Positions 6,236 to 12,580 of a DNA stretch of 46,449 nucleotides are shown piece by piece (position 1 is the stretch's first letter; every line of letters starts with the position of its first letter). The DNA is from a virus. The stretch covers positions 1-46,449 of the IMG/VR virus record IMGVR_UViG_3300021440_000039; one strand, 5' to 3'. The notes under the pieces are model-generated. The model saw nothing but the letters and a program-made list of their open reading frames with translations, had not been told where the DNA came from and ran no database searches. The translations under genes were made by a program, and so were the position numbers.

Positions 6236-7183
6236 ATGAAGCGTACATCAAGGCCACGGGTGCAATCCCCGGCAAAGAAAGCAGCAAAGATGCTCAACAA
6301 GTGGGGACCGGAGCAAGCGATCCGTCTAGCCATGGTCATCGTGCGCTTTCCGCTAGAGACCAAAGAGGGGTGGTGGCGGCGGATGAACGAGCTCTACGGG
6401 ATCCACCGGCAGACGTGTTGCGAGTGGCAGAAGCGGGAGCCTCTATTCCGCGCCGCCCAAGAGATGGCCTTGGACTTGCTGAAGCGAAAGGAGGACGAGC
6501 GTCAACACTTCGGAGAGTTCGTGCTGACCCGCATGTCCGATGAAAACAAGGAGCTCTACGACCAGCTCGTCTTCTGGGAAGACAATCCTAACTCAGAAGG
6601 AGCGGAGAAAGCCCGCGGTCGGGTCCGCAACATGGCAGAGCAGGAACGGAGGCAGATGTTTGTGCAATGCATGGCCGCAAACGGCTTCGTCTACAGTCGG
6701 GCCTGCAAGCTGATGGGAGTGAGCGGGGACACCGTCCAAAACTGGTGCCGGGAGCGGGGCTTTCGGAAAATGGTTAACCAAGTCCAGCAGCTCAAGAAGG
6801 ATTTCTTCGAGCAGGCGCTGGTCGACGTTGTATCTGCCCGCGATACCCAAGCCATCATCTTTGCGAACAAGACCCTCAACCGGGATCGCGGATACGGGGA
6901 CAACATGAAAGTCCAGATGGAGGGGAAGGTGGACCACACCCACACTCACACCCTCATTCCACTCCAAGCGTTGGAAGCTCTGCCGACAGAGACCCTCGAG
7001 CTCGTCCTGCAAGCTGTGCAAGCGCACAAAGCCAAGCAAATCGCAGCCCAAGCAGCCGGGCCCAGCGTCCTTACCCCACCTGGGGGAGAAGGAGAGGTCT
7101 TAGAGCTGAATCCGCCCCAAGACGCCGACGAGGGACCGTGGCCCAACGGGGTCGGAAACGGGACCGGATGCGGACCCGCGTAG
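6236..7183 (+). CDS. terS: Probable terminase small subunit
   Basis: 315 aa. The small terminase recognises the phage packaging site and hands DNA to TerL. Two helix-turn-helix-like segments are visible: YGIHRQTCCEWQKRE (about residues 52-66) and FVYSRACKLMGVSGDTVQNW (about residues 152-171). A helical segment then carries A-L-V-D-V-V-S-A-R-D-T-Q-A-I-I-F-A-N-K-T-L and R-G-Y-G, a hallmark of many phage small terminases (AL..... gd..Aiif.lk....RGY). The Pro/Gly-rich C-terminus is probably the flexible TerL-contact tail. It is 5.4 kb from the large subunit, which is unusual. Followed by a strong terminator. Confidence 0.7.
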   Translation: MKRTSRPRVQSPAKKAAKMLNKWGPEQAIRLAMVIVRFPLETKEGWWRRMNELYGIHRQTCCEWQKREPLFRAAQEMALDLLKRKEDERQHFGEFVLTRMSDENKELYDQLVFWEDNPNSEGAEKARGRVRNMAEQERRQMFVQCMAANGFVYSRACKLMGVSGDTVQNWCRERGFRKMVNQVQQLKKDFFEQALVDVVSARDTQAIIFANKTLNRDRGYGDNMKVQMEGKVDHTHTHTLIPLQALEALPTETLELVLQAVQAHKAKQIAAQAAGPSVLTPPGGEGEVLELNPPQDADEGPWPNGVGNGTGCGPA

Positions 7184-7189
7184 ATGGAA

Positions 7190-7217
7190 AAGCCCCGGCC
7201 TTTTCGGACCGGGGCTT
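7190..7217. terminator. Bidirectional terminator between convergent genes
   Basis: AAGCCCCGG (7190-7198) pairs with CCGGGGCTT (7209-7217). It stands between the stop of the small terminase (+) and the stop of the 7237-7566 gene (-). On the minus strand the stem is followed by TTTTCC. Confidence 0.85.
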
Positions 7218-7236
7218 CGTTGTCTGCTGTGCAGTG

Positions 7237-7566
7237 CTAGTCCTTCCAACCCCGGGCGGTCCGGAGCGCCCGATAGGTGCTGGACGCTTCCTCGAGGTTC
7301 ATCTTGAGGGTGGCGAGGATGGCCCGGAACTCCTCCTGCGTTTCCGCTGTGCGGAGCAGGTGTGTCATCAGGCGCTCCGAGAGGCGTCGGGCATCTTCCC
7401 GATTGAGCATCTTCACGTCCTCAAACGTTTGGTTGAGCAGTCCGATGCGGACAGCATTGCGGTCGAGCTCCATGTCGGCGGGTCCGATCGGGGACACGGT
7501 AATGGCCCGGCAGTCGGGGCGTTTGTAGTCGGTCGGGCGGGTGTGGTGTGTGGATGCGTTTTGCAT
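7237..7566 (-). CDS. Hypothetical early-type protein
   Basis: 109 aa on the minus strand, start ATG at 7566. The N-terminal 25 residues are polar; the rest is helical and charged (NREDARRLSERLMTHLLR, EEFRAILATLKMNLEEA), probably a helical bundle. Like the two neighbouring genes it begins Met-Gln-Asn. A longer frame to 7872 would cross a terminator (7616-7642) and the next gene, and is rejected. A promoter with TTGACG and TATCGT lies just upstream. Function unknown. Confidence 0.65.
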   Translation of the reverse strand: MQNASTHHTRPTDYKRPDCRAITVSPIGPADMELDRNAVRIGLLNQTFEDVKMLNREDARRLSERLMTHLLRTAETQEEFRAILATLKMNLEEASSTYRALRTARGWKD

Positions 7567-7575
7567 GGTGCCGGG

Positions 7576-7604
7576 ACGATAGATCGGATAGTTCGAATCG
7601 TCAA
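7576..7604 (-). promoter_or_regulatory. Sigma70-like promoter of the 7237-7566 gene
   Basis: On the minus strand, TTGACG (7604-7599), a 17-nt spacer and TATCGT (7581-7576), ending ten bases before the ATG. The spacer contains CGAACTA three bases after TTGACG, the same element as in the divergent region at 7950-7965. Confidence 0.6.
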
Positions 7605-7615
7605 CAGCGCAGATG

Positions 7616-7642
7616 AAAAACCCCGACCGTTTCCGATCGGGG
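7616..7642 (-). terminator. Terminator of the 7661-7891 gene
   Basis: CCCCGA (7621-7626) and TCGGGG (7637-7642) form a stem; read on the minus strand it is followed by TTTTTC, a classical intrinsic terminator just after the stop at 7661. Confidence 0.85.
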
Positions 7643-7660
7643 CTTGCTGGGGCGGGAGCG

Positions 7661-7891
7661 TTATTCGACCGGCTTCCAAATAATGTTCCGCTCCTCGTCT
7701 TGGTCGAAGTGAAGCGCAACGTGGTTGCCTCCGCGGTACACGAACAAGCCCGGGCAAAGGGCTCGGAGGGAGGCGTAGCAGGATTCGGGGGAATCAAACC
7801 GGGCCTGCGCGAGGGCTTGGACGATCTCCACTTGTCGCGGGGATAAACCGATGGTGGTTTCGATATGGGCAACGAGCGTGGTGTTTTGCAT
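7661..7891 (-). CDS. Hypothetical early-type protein
   Basis: 76 aa, start ATG at 7891 (the longer frame to 8035 would run through the divergent control region). It has an N-terminal helix, a GLSPRQVEIVQALAQARFDS segment resembling a three-helix DNA-contact or ubiquitin-associated-like bundle, and a C-terminal beta hairpin (FVYRGGNHVALHF). Its leader is a near-exact copy, in reverse orientation, of the leader of the 8076 gene. It has its own promoter region and terminator, so it is likely a monocistronic early gene. Confidence 0.65.
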   Translation of the reverse strand: MQNTTLVAHIETTIGLSPRQVEIVQALAQARFDSPESCYASLRALCPGLFVYRGGNHVALHFDQDEERNIIWKPVE

Positions 7892-7918
7892 GGTGTGGTG
7901 TTCCTGTTTTTGGTGTTG
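7882..7918 (-). repeat. Inverted copy of the 8049-8085 leader
   Basis: Bases 7882-7911 on the minus strand are identical over 30 nt to 8056-8085 on the plus strand, covering the last 20 nt of leader, the ATG and two to three codons (CAGGAACACCACACC then ATGCAAAAC). The match continues as CAACACC after a one-base difference in the A-run. The two copies drive divergent genes. Confidence 0.85.
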
Positions 7919-8048
7919 GTTGCTTAACTGTGCCGCGACTTTGTCCCCGTAGTTCGTTACGTCAACGTCGAATAGTTCGAATGCGGTTTCCGATGCGGTT
8001 GACTCCTCTAGGATACGAACTACCGTCCAGCGCACTAGTTAGCACATC
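7919..8048. promoter_or_regulatory. Divergent promoter/operator region
   Basis: About 130 bp without genes between divergent leaders. Minus strand: TTGACG (7965-7960) followed three bases later by CGAACTA (7956-7950), the same arrangement as in the 7576-7604 promoter; a second CGAACTA lies at 7979-7973. Plus strand: TTGACT (7999-8004) and another CGAACTA (8016-8022). The -10 hexamers are weak, so the heptamer may be an activator or repressor site rather than a core element. Confidence 0.5.
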
Positions 8049-8055
8049 AACACCA

Positions 8056-8085
8056 AAAAACAGGAACACCACACCATGCAAAACA
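8056..8085 (+). repeat. Leader repeat (plus copy)
   Basis: The plus-strand partner of the 7882-7911 repeat; contains CAGGAA eleven to sixteen bases before ATG 8076 and the first codons Met-Gln-Asn. Probably a conserved translation-initiation cassette. Confidence 0.85.
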
Positions 8086-8363
8086 AACTCGAATGGATCC
8101 CGTGCTGCTGCGAAGGAGCCTACGAGCTCCGGGTAAACGACAGCTCTGTCGGTCAGGTAAGCACCTACAACCCGAACAACCCCGGCAAGCCGACGTTTAC
8201 TCAGCACCACGAGTTCCGTAGGGAGCACGGCATCCGCTTCCTGACAAACCCGAACAACTCGAAGAAACATCCGTTGCGGGATCCGCGTCCGGCTGTTTGC
8301 AAGGTGTTCGAATTCGACACCCTCGATCAAGCGATGCGGTTCGCCGAGTTCCTCTTTCTGTAA
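8076..8363 (+). CDS. Hypothetical early-type protein
   Basis: 95 aa. It starts Met-Gln-Asn like the two divergent minus-strand genes. Three consecutive cysteines (PCCCEG, residues 10-12 of the run) sit in the N-terminal strand, then a N-x-N-N-P-G-K-P loop and a C-terminal helix (LDQAMRFAEFLF). A lone Cys near residue 76 could complete a metal site, but spacing does not match a known zinc motif. First gene of a plus-strand operon reading through 9089. Function unknown. Confidence 0.6.
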   Translation: MQNKLEWIPCCCEGAYELRVNDSSVGQVSTYNPNNPGKPTFTQHHEFRREHGIRFLTNPNNSKKHPLRDPRPAVCKVFEFDTLDQAMRFAEFLFL

Positions 8364-8384
8364 ACCACAAGAACACCACACCAA

Positions 8385-8699
8385 ATGAAAGCATTCACCG
8401 TCAAAGCCCGAGTGACCAAACGAACCCCCACTGTCGGACGCATTTCCGGAGGTAGGACCGAGTGGGACGTGGACGTTATCTGGTCGCACAAGACCCGGAA
8501 GATTGATCGCCCTTGCTCCTTCGGCTGGGTCGTCGATACCGAACGCGATGCCCGTCGGCTCGAAGCCGCGGTCAACGCTGGCAAAGCTGTCACGCATCCC
8601 CAGATCATCCGCGACGACGAGGGCAAAACGTTTGTCGACGTGGAGGTCCACGTGTGGGGAAAGTGGCTCGACGCCGACCTCAAGAAATTAGGCTTCTAA
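8385..8699 (+). CDS. Hypothetical protein
   Basis: 104 aa behind an AAGAACACCACACCAA leader. Alternating hydrophobic and charged residues suggest beta strands (AFTVKARVTK, WDVDVIWSH, FVDVEVHVW) flanking one helix (ERDARRLEAAVNAG), a ferredoxin-like or dsRBD-like alpha/beta arrangement. No catalytic motif. Part of the 8076-9089 operon. Confidence 0.6.
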   Translation: MKAFTVKARVTKRTPTVGRISGGRTEWDVDVIWSHKTRKIDRPCSFGWVVDTERDARRLEAAVNAGKAVTHPQIIRDDEGKTFVDVEVHVWGKWLDADLKKLGF

Positions 8700-8735
8700 C
8701 CCGCAACACCAACGCAACACCAAGAAAGGAACACC

Positions 8736-9089
8736 ATGTCCAAGATCCAAATCACCACGCCCGACATCGCCCGCGCCCGGCTGCATCCGATGGAGTACCA
8801 AGTCACGTTCTCCCTCTGCGGCACCTTCCTGTCCGAGATCGGCAGCGAGTGCGCGATGTTTATTCCCCTGTCCGTCGCCCTCGAGCTTGTCGGACTCATC
8901 CAGACCGCCATCGAGAAGGAGCGTTCCAAGCGGGACGCTCTCGAGGAAGTGCTCCAGACCCTGCGCACAGTGCACGGATACCTCCGCACGGATGTCCTGT
9001 ACCGCCACGGTGTGCTGATTGGGGACGGCAAGCTCGGCTCCAAGTCCGCATCCGACGTGGTGGAGGATATGCTCAAGAAGCACGGCTAA
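8736..9089 (+). CDS. Hypothetical protein
   Basis: 117 aa behind AAAGGAACACC, giving a credible Shine-Dalgarno sequence (AAAGGA). The N-terminal half looks beta-rich, the middle holds a long charged helix (LVGLIQTAIEKERSKRDALEEVLQ...). The protein ends with a Lys-rich tail. It closes the 8076 operon, being followed by a terminator at 9109-9134. No family recognised. Confidence 0.6.
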   Translation: MSKIQITTPDIARARLHPMEYQVTFSLCGTFLSEIGSECAMFIPLSVALELVGLIQTAIEKERSKRDALEEVLQTLRTVHGYLRTDVLYRHGVLIGDGKLGSKSASDVVEDMLKKHG

Positions 9090-9108
9090 ACACCCCGACC
9101 CCTGCAAA

Positions 9109-9134
9109 GCCCCACCCGGTACGCCAGGTGGGGC
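9109..9134 (+). terminator. Rho-independent terminator
   Basis: GCCCCACC (9109-9116) pairs with GGTGGGGC (9127-9134) followed by a T/C-rich tract (GATTTCTTCTCC), 20 nt after the stop at 9089. Confidence 0.8.
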
Positions 9135-9275
9135 GATTTCTTCTCCTTTCACCCGAGACAGAGCAGATAGTAGAGCTGTCCCGCAGTTGTCGGACACAGA
9201 AACCAACCCGAGTACAGCAAACCCCCTTCCGATCCCAACATGGAGGACGATGCCAAAAGTCCCTAACTGACAAGC

Positions 9276-9314
9276 GCCGAGGGGACGGTGACCTAGCGTC
9301 CGACTCCTCTCGGC
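9276..9314 (+). other. Imperfect hairpin in a 259-bp gene-free stretch
   Basis: GCCGAGGGGACG (9276-9287) can pair with CGTCC...CCTCTCGGC (9297-9314) with a small bulge and one wobble. The stretch 9135-9348 holds no credible gene and probably contains the promoter and leader of the 9349 gene; no clear -35/-10 pair was found. Confidence 0.4.
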
Positions 9315-9348
9315 CAGTCCTTTCCTCAGCAACCCAAACCAACACACC

Positions 9349-9579
9349 ATGAAACCGAACACCGCCCAGCAAGTCCCGTCCACACAGGCTCCGCATCGTA
9401 GCAACACCCATCTGCCCCACCTGAAGGTCGGCCGCAATTGGCTTCCCTTCTCCGGGATGGTCCGCAGCACTCGCGAGCTTGCCCATCTGACGTATCAGGC
9501 CACGCAGAAGATCCCCGTCATCGTCGCCAGCTGTGCTCCGTGGCACGGCAAGCCCAAGAGCAAGATTGTGGTGTGCTGA
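9349..9579 (+). CDS. Small hypothetical protein
   Basis: 76 aa behind AACCAACACACC. The N-terminal 30 residues are polar (His/Pro/Gln/Thr-rich) and likely flexible; the C-terminal part has alternating strands (KIPVIVASC, KSKIVVC). Its frame ends with TGA-TAA-TAG, three stop codons in a row, which doubles as a GATAATAG motif. Function unknown. Confidence 0.55.
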   Translation: MKPNTAQQVPSTQAPHRSNTHLPHLKVGRNWLPFSGMVRSTRELAHLTYQATQKIPVIVASCAPWHGKPKSKIVVC

Positions 9580-9614
9580 TAATAGGGTAGATCAGACGAT
9601 TCCAAAGGAACACC

Positions 9615-9920
9615 ATGCCCTACACCAAAATACCAGACTCGTTGCTGGACAGCATCATTGGTCGACATATCGAAGCCTTCACGGCTTATGCATATCAAGA
9701 CCTGCGGAAAAACTACCCGAGACTCACCGAGAATCAACTTTTAGATCTTATGGAAGATCGGATTTCTTCCTACTTCTCGGGAGTGTTGACCACCCTTCAG
9801 ATTCAGAAAACAGAGTCTCCGAAACCCGATCTCGAGCAGATGATAGAATCGGTTGATCGGATCGCCCATCAAATGGGATTCAAATTTGCCGTGGTGATTC
9901 CCTCCGCCTCTCCAAACTAG
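9615..9920 (+). CDS. Hypothetical helical protein
   Basis: 101 aa behind AAAGGAACACC. Mostly helical with many aromatic residues (SIIGRHIEAFTAYAYQDL), Glu/Asp-rich middle and a C-terminal beta strand (FKFAVVIPS). Lower GC than the neighbours by eye, with more A/T third positions, which could reflect separate origin. No family recognised. Confidence 0.6.
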   Translation: MPYTKIPDSLLDSIIGRHIEAFTAYAYQDLRKNYPRLTENQLLDLMEDRISSYFSGVLTTLQIQKTESPKPDLEQMIESVDRIAHQMGFKFAVVIPSASPN

Positions 9921-9934
9921 CCAGTAGGTACCTC

Positions 9935-10183
9935 ATGTCTCCTTTCCACACCGTAGAGCACTACCACCTCGAGTGGTGGTATCTGCTCTACTCGATGACA
10001 CTTTCGGCGTGCGGCCCACTATGCTCCTTCTGGGTGTGGACGAAGACGGTCCACTCCACGTTGGAGCATACCGCACCCGAGACCCGGGGCACCGATCCTC
10101 CCGATCGCCCGGGACCGTACGACCCGCCGGAAACAAACACCAAGGAGGCCGCACGCGGTTGGAGCGTGGTCAAGGTTCGGTAG
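9935..10183 (+). CDS. Possible small membrane protein
   Basis: 82 aa. A hydrophobic, aromatic segment (WWYLLYSMTLSACGPLCSFWVW, about residues 14-35, quoted in part) would span the membrane once; the C-terminal half is Pro/Thr/Glu-rich and would be soluble and disordered. No ribosome-binding site is evident. Overlapping frames exist but look poorer. A hairpin (10209-10238) follows. Confidence 0.45.
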   Translation: MSPFHTVEHYHLEWWYLLYSMTLSACGPLCSFWVWTKTVHSTLEHTAPETRGTDPPDRPGPYDPPETNTKEAARGWSVVKVR

Positions 10184-10208
10184 TTTGTTTTCGAATAGGG
10201 TCTGCAAG

Positions 10209-10238
10209 CCGCCTCCGATCTTAAATGGTCGGAGGCGG
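10209..10238 (+). terminator. 10-bp perfect hairpin
   Basis: CCGCCTCCGA (10209-10218) pairs with TCGGAGGCGG (10229-10238), loop 10 nt. No T-run; it is followed at once by TGTGATAATAG, a possible extended -10 element for the next gene. Confidence 0.6.
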
Positions 10239-10241
10239 TCC

Positions 10242-10252
10242 TGTGATAATAG
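10242..10252 (+). promoter_or_regulatory. Extended -10-like element, possible leaderless promoter
   Basis: TGTGATAAT matches TGn-TATAAT with one change and ends eight bases before ATG 10259, so transcription would begin at or near the start codon. The same GATAATAG octamer precedes other genes (see findings). Confidence 0.4.
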
Positions 10253-10258
10253 GTCACT

Positions 10259-10681
10259 ATGCTGCTCATTCGTTGCTATACCGCAGAGAAGATATCGTCG
10301 TCTCGATACTCTCCCGTGGGCTGGGAGTGCTTCTGGGTCCACCAGGCACAGACGGAGGAGGAAGCTCTCCGATATGCCGAGAGAGTCCTCGCAGACTTCA
10401 ACTCCCACTCCGCCTGCCCTGTCCGAGTGATTCGATATTGGGAGACGCTGACGTTGGAAGAGGCCTACCCGCTCGTTCGGCTGGGTCTCCTCGACAAGCC
10501 TCCCCACGATTGGCGGAAGACCAATCTGGTCACCACCAGCAAGGGAACCGACCTTGCTCGCTGTCTGTGCTGCGGGGCCACCGGGGTCCGCTACGGATTA
10601 GGTGATTTCCAAACCGATACCAAGTCCCTCAAAAACCACCCCTTCGGCTGCTTCCCAGCTGATTGGAAGAATCGGAGGTAG
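10259..10681 (+). CDS. Cys-rich putative zinc-binding protein
   Basis: 140 aa. The N-terminal domain (1-95) is an alpha/beta fold of unknown type; the C-terminal part carries C-L-C-C-G-A-T-G-V-R-Y-G and then N-H-P-F-G-C-F-P, giving Cys-x-x-Cys...His...Cys, a plausible zinc knuckle. The following gene has the same C-terminal module, so the pair probably arose by duplication of that module. DNA or RNA binding is possible but not shown. Confidence 0.6.
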   Translation: MLLIRCYTAEKISSSRYSPVGWECFWVHQAQTEEEALRYAERVLADFNSHSACPVRVIRYWETLTLEEAYPLVRLGLLDKPPHDWRKTNLVTTSKGTDLARCLCCGATGVRYGLGDFQTDTKSLKNHPFGCFPADWKNRR

Positions 10682-10682
10682 G

Positions 10683-11111
10683 ATGCTTACAGGAAACCAC
10701 AACTCCGTCCCAGCTGTCGTCGTCCGCGCGTGGATCCGCTACGGACGGACCACCCACTGGGAAGAGTTCTGCATGCCGCGTCACGACATGCTGGCCGTCA
10801 CCGAGGACTTCCTCCGGATTGCGGTCAATAGACACATCCTCGATTTCAACCACGAGAAGGCCGGACTGCAATTCCCCAAGCGGCTGTTGGACCTCGAGGT
10901 TGTCTACCGAGACCTTGACCCACAATACTGTGAGACCGTCCCACTCTTCCCGCACGAATGGAAGCCCAACGGCGCCCCAGATAGATTCACTTGCAAGCTG
11001 TGCGGGGTCCAAGCATATCGCCGCACGATACGCTCTTCGTTTGTGTTCCCCGGCTCTGAAAAACTGAAGCATCCCTTCGGGTGTCTTCCACATCTCCATC
11101 CTGTATCATGA
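10683..11111 (+). CDS. Cys-rich putative zinc-binding protein, sister of the upstream gene
   Basis: 142 aa from ATG 10683, one base after the upstream stop; an earlier in-frame ATG at 10602 lies inside that gene. The last 50 residues read C-K-L-C-G then K-H-P-F-G-C-L-P, the same CxxC...HPFGC module as in the 10259 gene. The N-terminal part differs (AWIRYGRTTHWEEF...). ATGA overlap with the next gene. Function unknown. Confidence 0.6.
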   Translation: MLTGNHNSVPAVVVRAWIRYGRTTHWEEFCMPRHDMLAVTEDFLRIAVNRHILDFNHEKAGLQFPKRLLDLEVVYRDLDPQYCETVPLFPHEWKPNGAPDRFTCKLCGVQAYRRTIRSSFVFPGSEKLKHPFGCLPHLHPVS

Positions 11112-11452
11112 TACCAAAACGTTCTGCCTACCCTATGTTGGGATGCATCCTTGCTGCGGCTGCTATTGCCGGAGGCCCCCACAGTCTCTTCGTGACTCCC
11201 GGAACCCCGAATTGGGTGAATGATCCTCCGGGTCCGCTGCCGATCCCGCCCAAGCGACAGCAAGAGCTCGAAGCTGAGACGATTTCCAAAGCCCAAGCCC
11301 GCCGGGAGAAGCGGGAGCAACGGAGGGCTGCCGATAAGATGCGGACCTTGATCCAACAGTCGTCCGTGGCTTCCATCAAAAAGGCTTTGGAGAAAGCGGA
11401 ACAAGCTCCAAAGCTAGTGACAATCGACTACTCTACCAACATCAAGCCGTGA
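11108..11452 (+). CDS. Putative membrane-anchored or secreted small protein
   Basis: 114 aa; ATG overlaps the upstream stop (ATGA). The N-terminus has basic residues then a hydrophobic run, LGCILAAAAIAGG (about residues 11-23), typical of a signal peptide or anchor; LGCILAAAAIAGG has a Cys but no good lipobox. A Pro-rich stretch is followed by a long Arg/Glu/Lys helix (EAETISKAQARREKREQRR). It shares GTGA with the next small gene. Function unknown. Confidence 0.6.
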   Translation: MIPKRSAYPMLGCILAAAAIAGGPHSLFVTPGTPNWVNDPPGPLPIPPKRQQELEAETISKAQARREKREQRRAADKMRTLIQQSSVASIKKALEKAEQAPKLVTIDYSTNIKP

Positions 11453-11622
11453 TCCTCCCACAAGACGACGAGTGTCGCGAGACCATAGAGACCCTCGCGC
11501 AAGACCTCGAACAACTCACGGACTGGGAACGGTCGTTCGTAGAATCGAACCTCACCCGGCACAATTTCACTCCGTTGCAACGGGAGCAGATCGCCAGGCT
11601 GCTCAAGAAATACGACTTATGA
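11449..11622 (+). CDS. 57-aa hypothetical protein (GTG start)
   Basis: GTG 11449 overlaps the upstream TGA; the stop TGA (11620-11622) overlaps ATG 11619. The product is acidic and helical: D-D-E-C-R-E-T-I-E-T-L-A, then D-W-E-R-S-F-V-E-S and L-T-x-x-x-F-T-P-L-Q-R-E-Q-I-x-R-L-L-K-K-Y. The W-E-x-x-F-V ... L-x-x-x-Q ... L-x-K-Y pattern is common in very small phage proteins of unknown role. The double overlaps make it credible despite its size. Confidence 0.6.
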   Translation: MILPQDDECRETIETLAQDLEQLTDWERSFVESNLTRHNFTPLQREQIARLLKKYDL

Positions 11623-12002
11623 AAGCCCTCCCTGTTAAAGAGACCGTGGTAGATGGTCGTACGGCCTACACCATGGTAGACCCCAAAGAGGCCTCCCACG
11701 TGTGGCTCTCCTTCCCCGGCCCCATCTACCACCGCCTGTTGCCCGTGTTGCTTGGAAATCAGACCAGGGCTGGCACAGGCAAATGGTCGTGGAACGGGGA
11801 CACCGAGAAGCCCACGCTCAAGCCGAGCATCCTCACGAAGAGTCGGGATGATAAAGGAGAGGTCGTGTGCCACTCCTTCGTCAACGACGGTATGGTCCAG
11901 TTCCTCGGCGACTGCACTCACGAGCTCAAGGGGAAGACCGTTCCGCTCCTCGATATCGATTGGGATACTCGCAGGGACCCTCCAACTAAATGCGGTTCTT
12001 GA
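11619..12002 (+). CDS. DUF6527 family protein
   Basis: 127 aa. The segment W-S-W-N-G-D-T-E-K-P-T-L-K-P-S-I-L-T followed by C-H-S-F-V-N-D-G-M-V-Q-F-L-G-D-C-T-H-E-L-K-G-K-T-V (described in pieces) matches the DUF6527 family pattern found in many phages. The usual N-terminal zinc-binding Cys pairs are not evident here; the remaining Cys/His (CHSF, DCTH) could still bind one metal. The biochemical role of the family is unknown to me. It overlaps both neighbours (ATGA upstream, 13 nt downstream) and precedes the DpdA-like gene. Confidence 0.75.
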   Translation: MKALPVKETVVDGRTAYTMVDPKEASHVWLSFPGPIYHRLLPVLLGNQTRAGTGKWSWNGDTEKPTLKPSILTKSRDDKGEVVCHSFVNDGMVQFLGDCTHELKGKTVPLLDIDWDTRRDPPTKCGS

Positions 12003-12580
12003 TAGACTGCTCCAAGGCTCGAATCCAAGACAGGATCGAGCAGTGGTCCGAAGGAGTCGCAGGACAACTCCTAACTCCGCTCACCGGCTATGCCAACGCA
12101 GGTATGCCGTACGGCATCGACAACGGAGCCTTCAGCACATTCCACCACGATCGGTATCTAGCTCTCCTTAGAAGGAACATACCGAATAGAGCCTCCTGTT
12201 TGTTCGTAACCTCCCCGGATGTGGTGGGCGACTGTACCACTACCCGAGAGCTCTACTCTGTGTGGTACCCTTTCCTGTGCGCTCGGTGGCCTGTTGCGTT
12301 TGTGGGACAAGATGGATGTGAGCGGATCCCTGCCACAGCTGATTGGCTGTTCGTAGGAGGATCCACCGAGTGGAAAGATAGTGTCTACGCTGATCGACTC
12401 GTACACCGTACTCTGTCCGAAGGAAAGAAAGTGCACGTGGGCCGGGTAAATACTCTGAGGCGGTACCTCCATTTTCGGGATCTCGGATGTCACACCTGCG
12501 ACGGTTCCGGGGTCTCCCGTTTTGATCATATGTGGACCAGTCTACGTGACGGGGTCCAGCACCAAATCCAATCAACATGA
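11990..12580 (+). CDS. DpdA-like tRNA/DNA-guanine transglycosylase family protein
   Basis: 196 aa. Members of this TGT-fold family exchange guanine for a 7-deazaguanine base; phage DpdA proteins do so in DNA, protecting it from restriction. Visible motifs: D-N-G-A-F-S (44-49), S-P-D-V-V-G-D (75-81), VAFVGQDG (102-109), F-V-G-G-S-T-E-W-K (121-129), H-V-G-R-V-N-T (149-155) and C-D-G-S-G (170-174). D44 and D171 are candidates for the general base and nucleophile. The length matches the short phage versions. No queC, queD, queE or folE homologue is in the window. Overlaps terL by ATGA. Confidence 0.7.
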   Translation: MRFLIDCSKARIQDRIEQWSEGVAGQLLTPLTGYANAGMPYGIDNGAFSTFHHDRYLALLRRNIPNRASCLFVTSPDVVGDCTTTRELYSVWYPFLCARWPVAFVGQDGCERIPATADWLFVGGSTEWKDSVYADRLVHRTLSEGKKVHVGRVNTLRRYLHFRDLGCHTCDGSGVSRFDHMWTSLRDGVQHQIQST

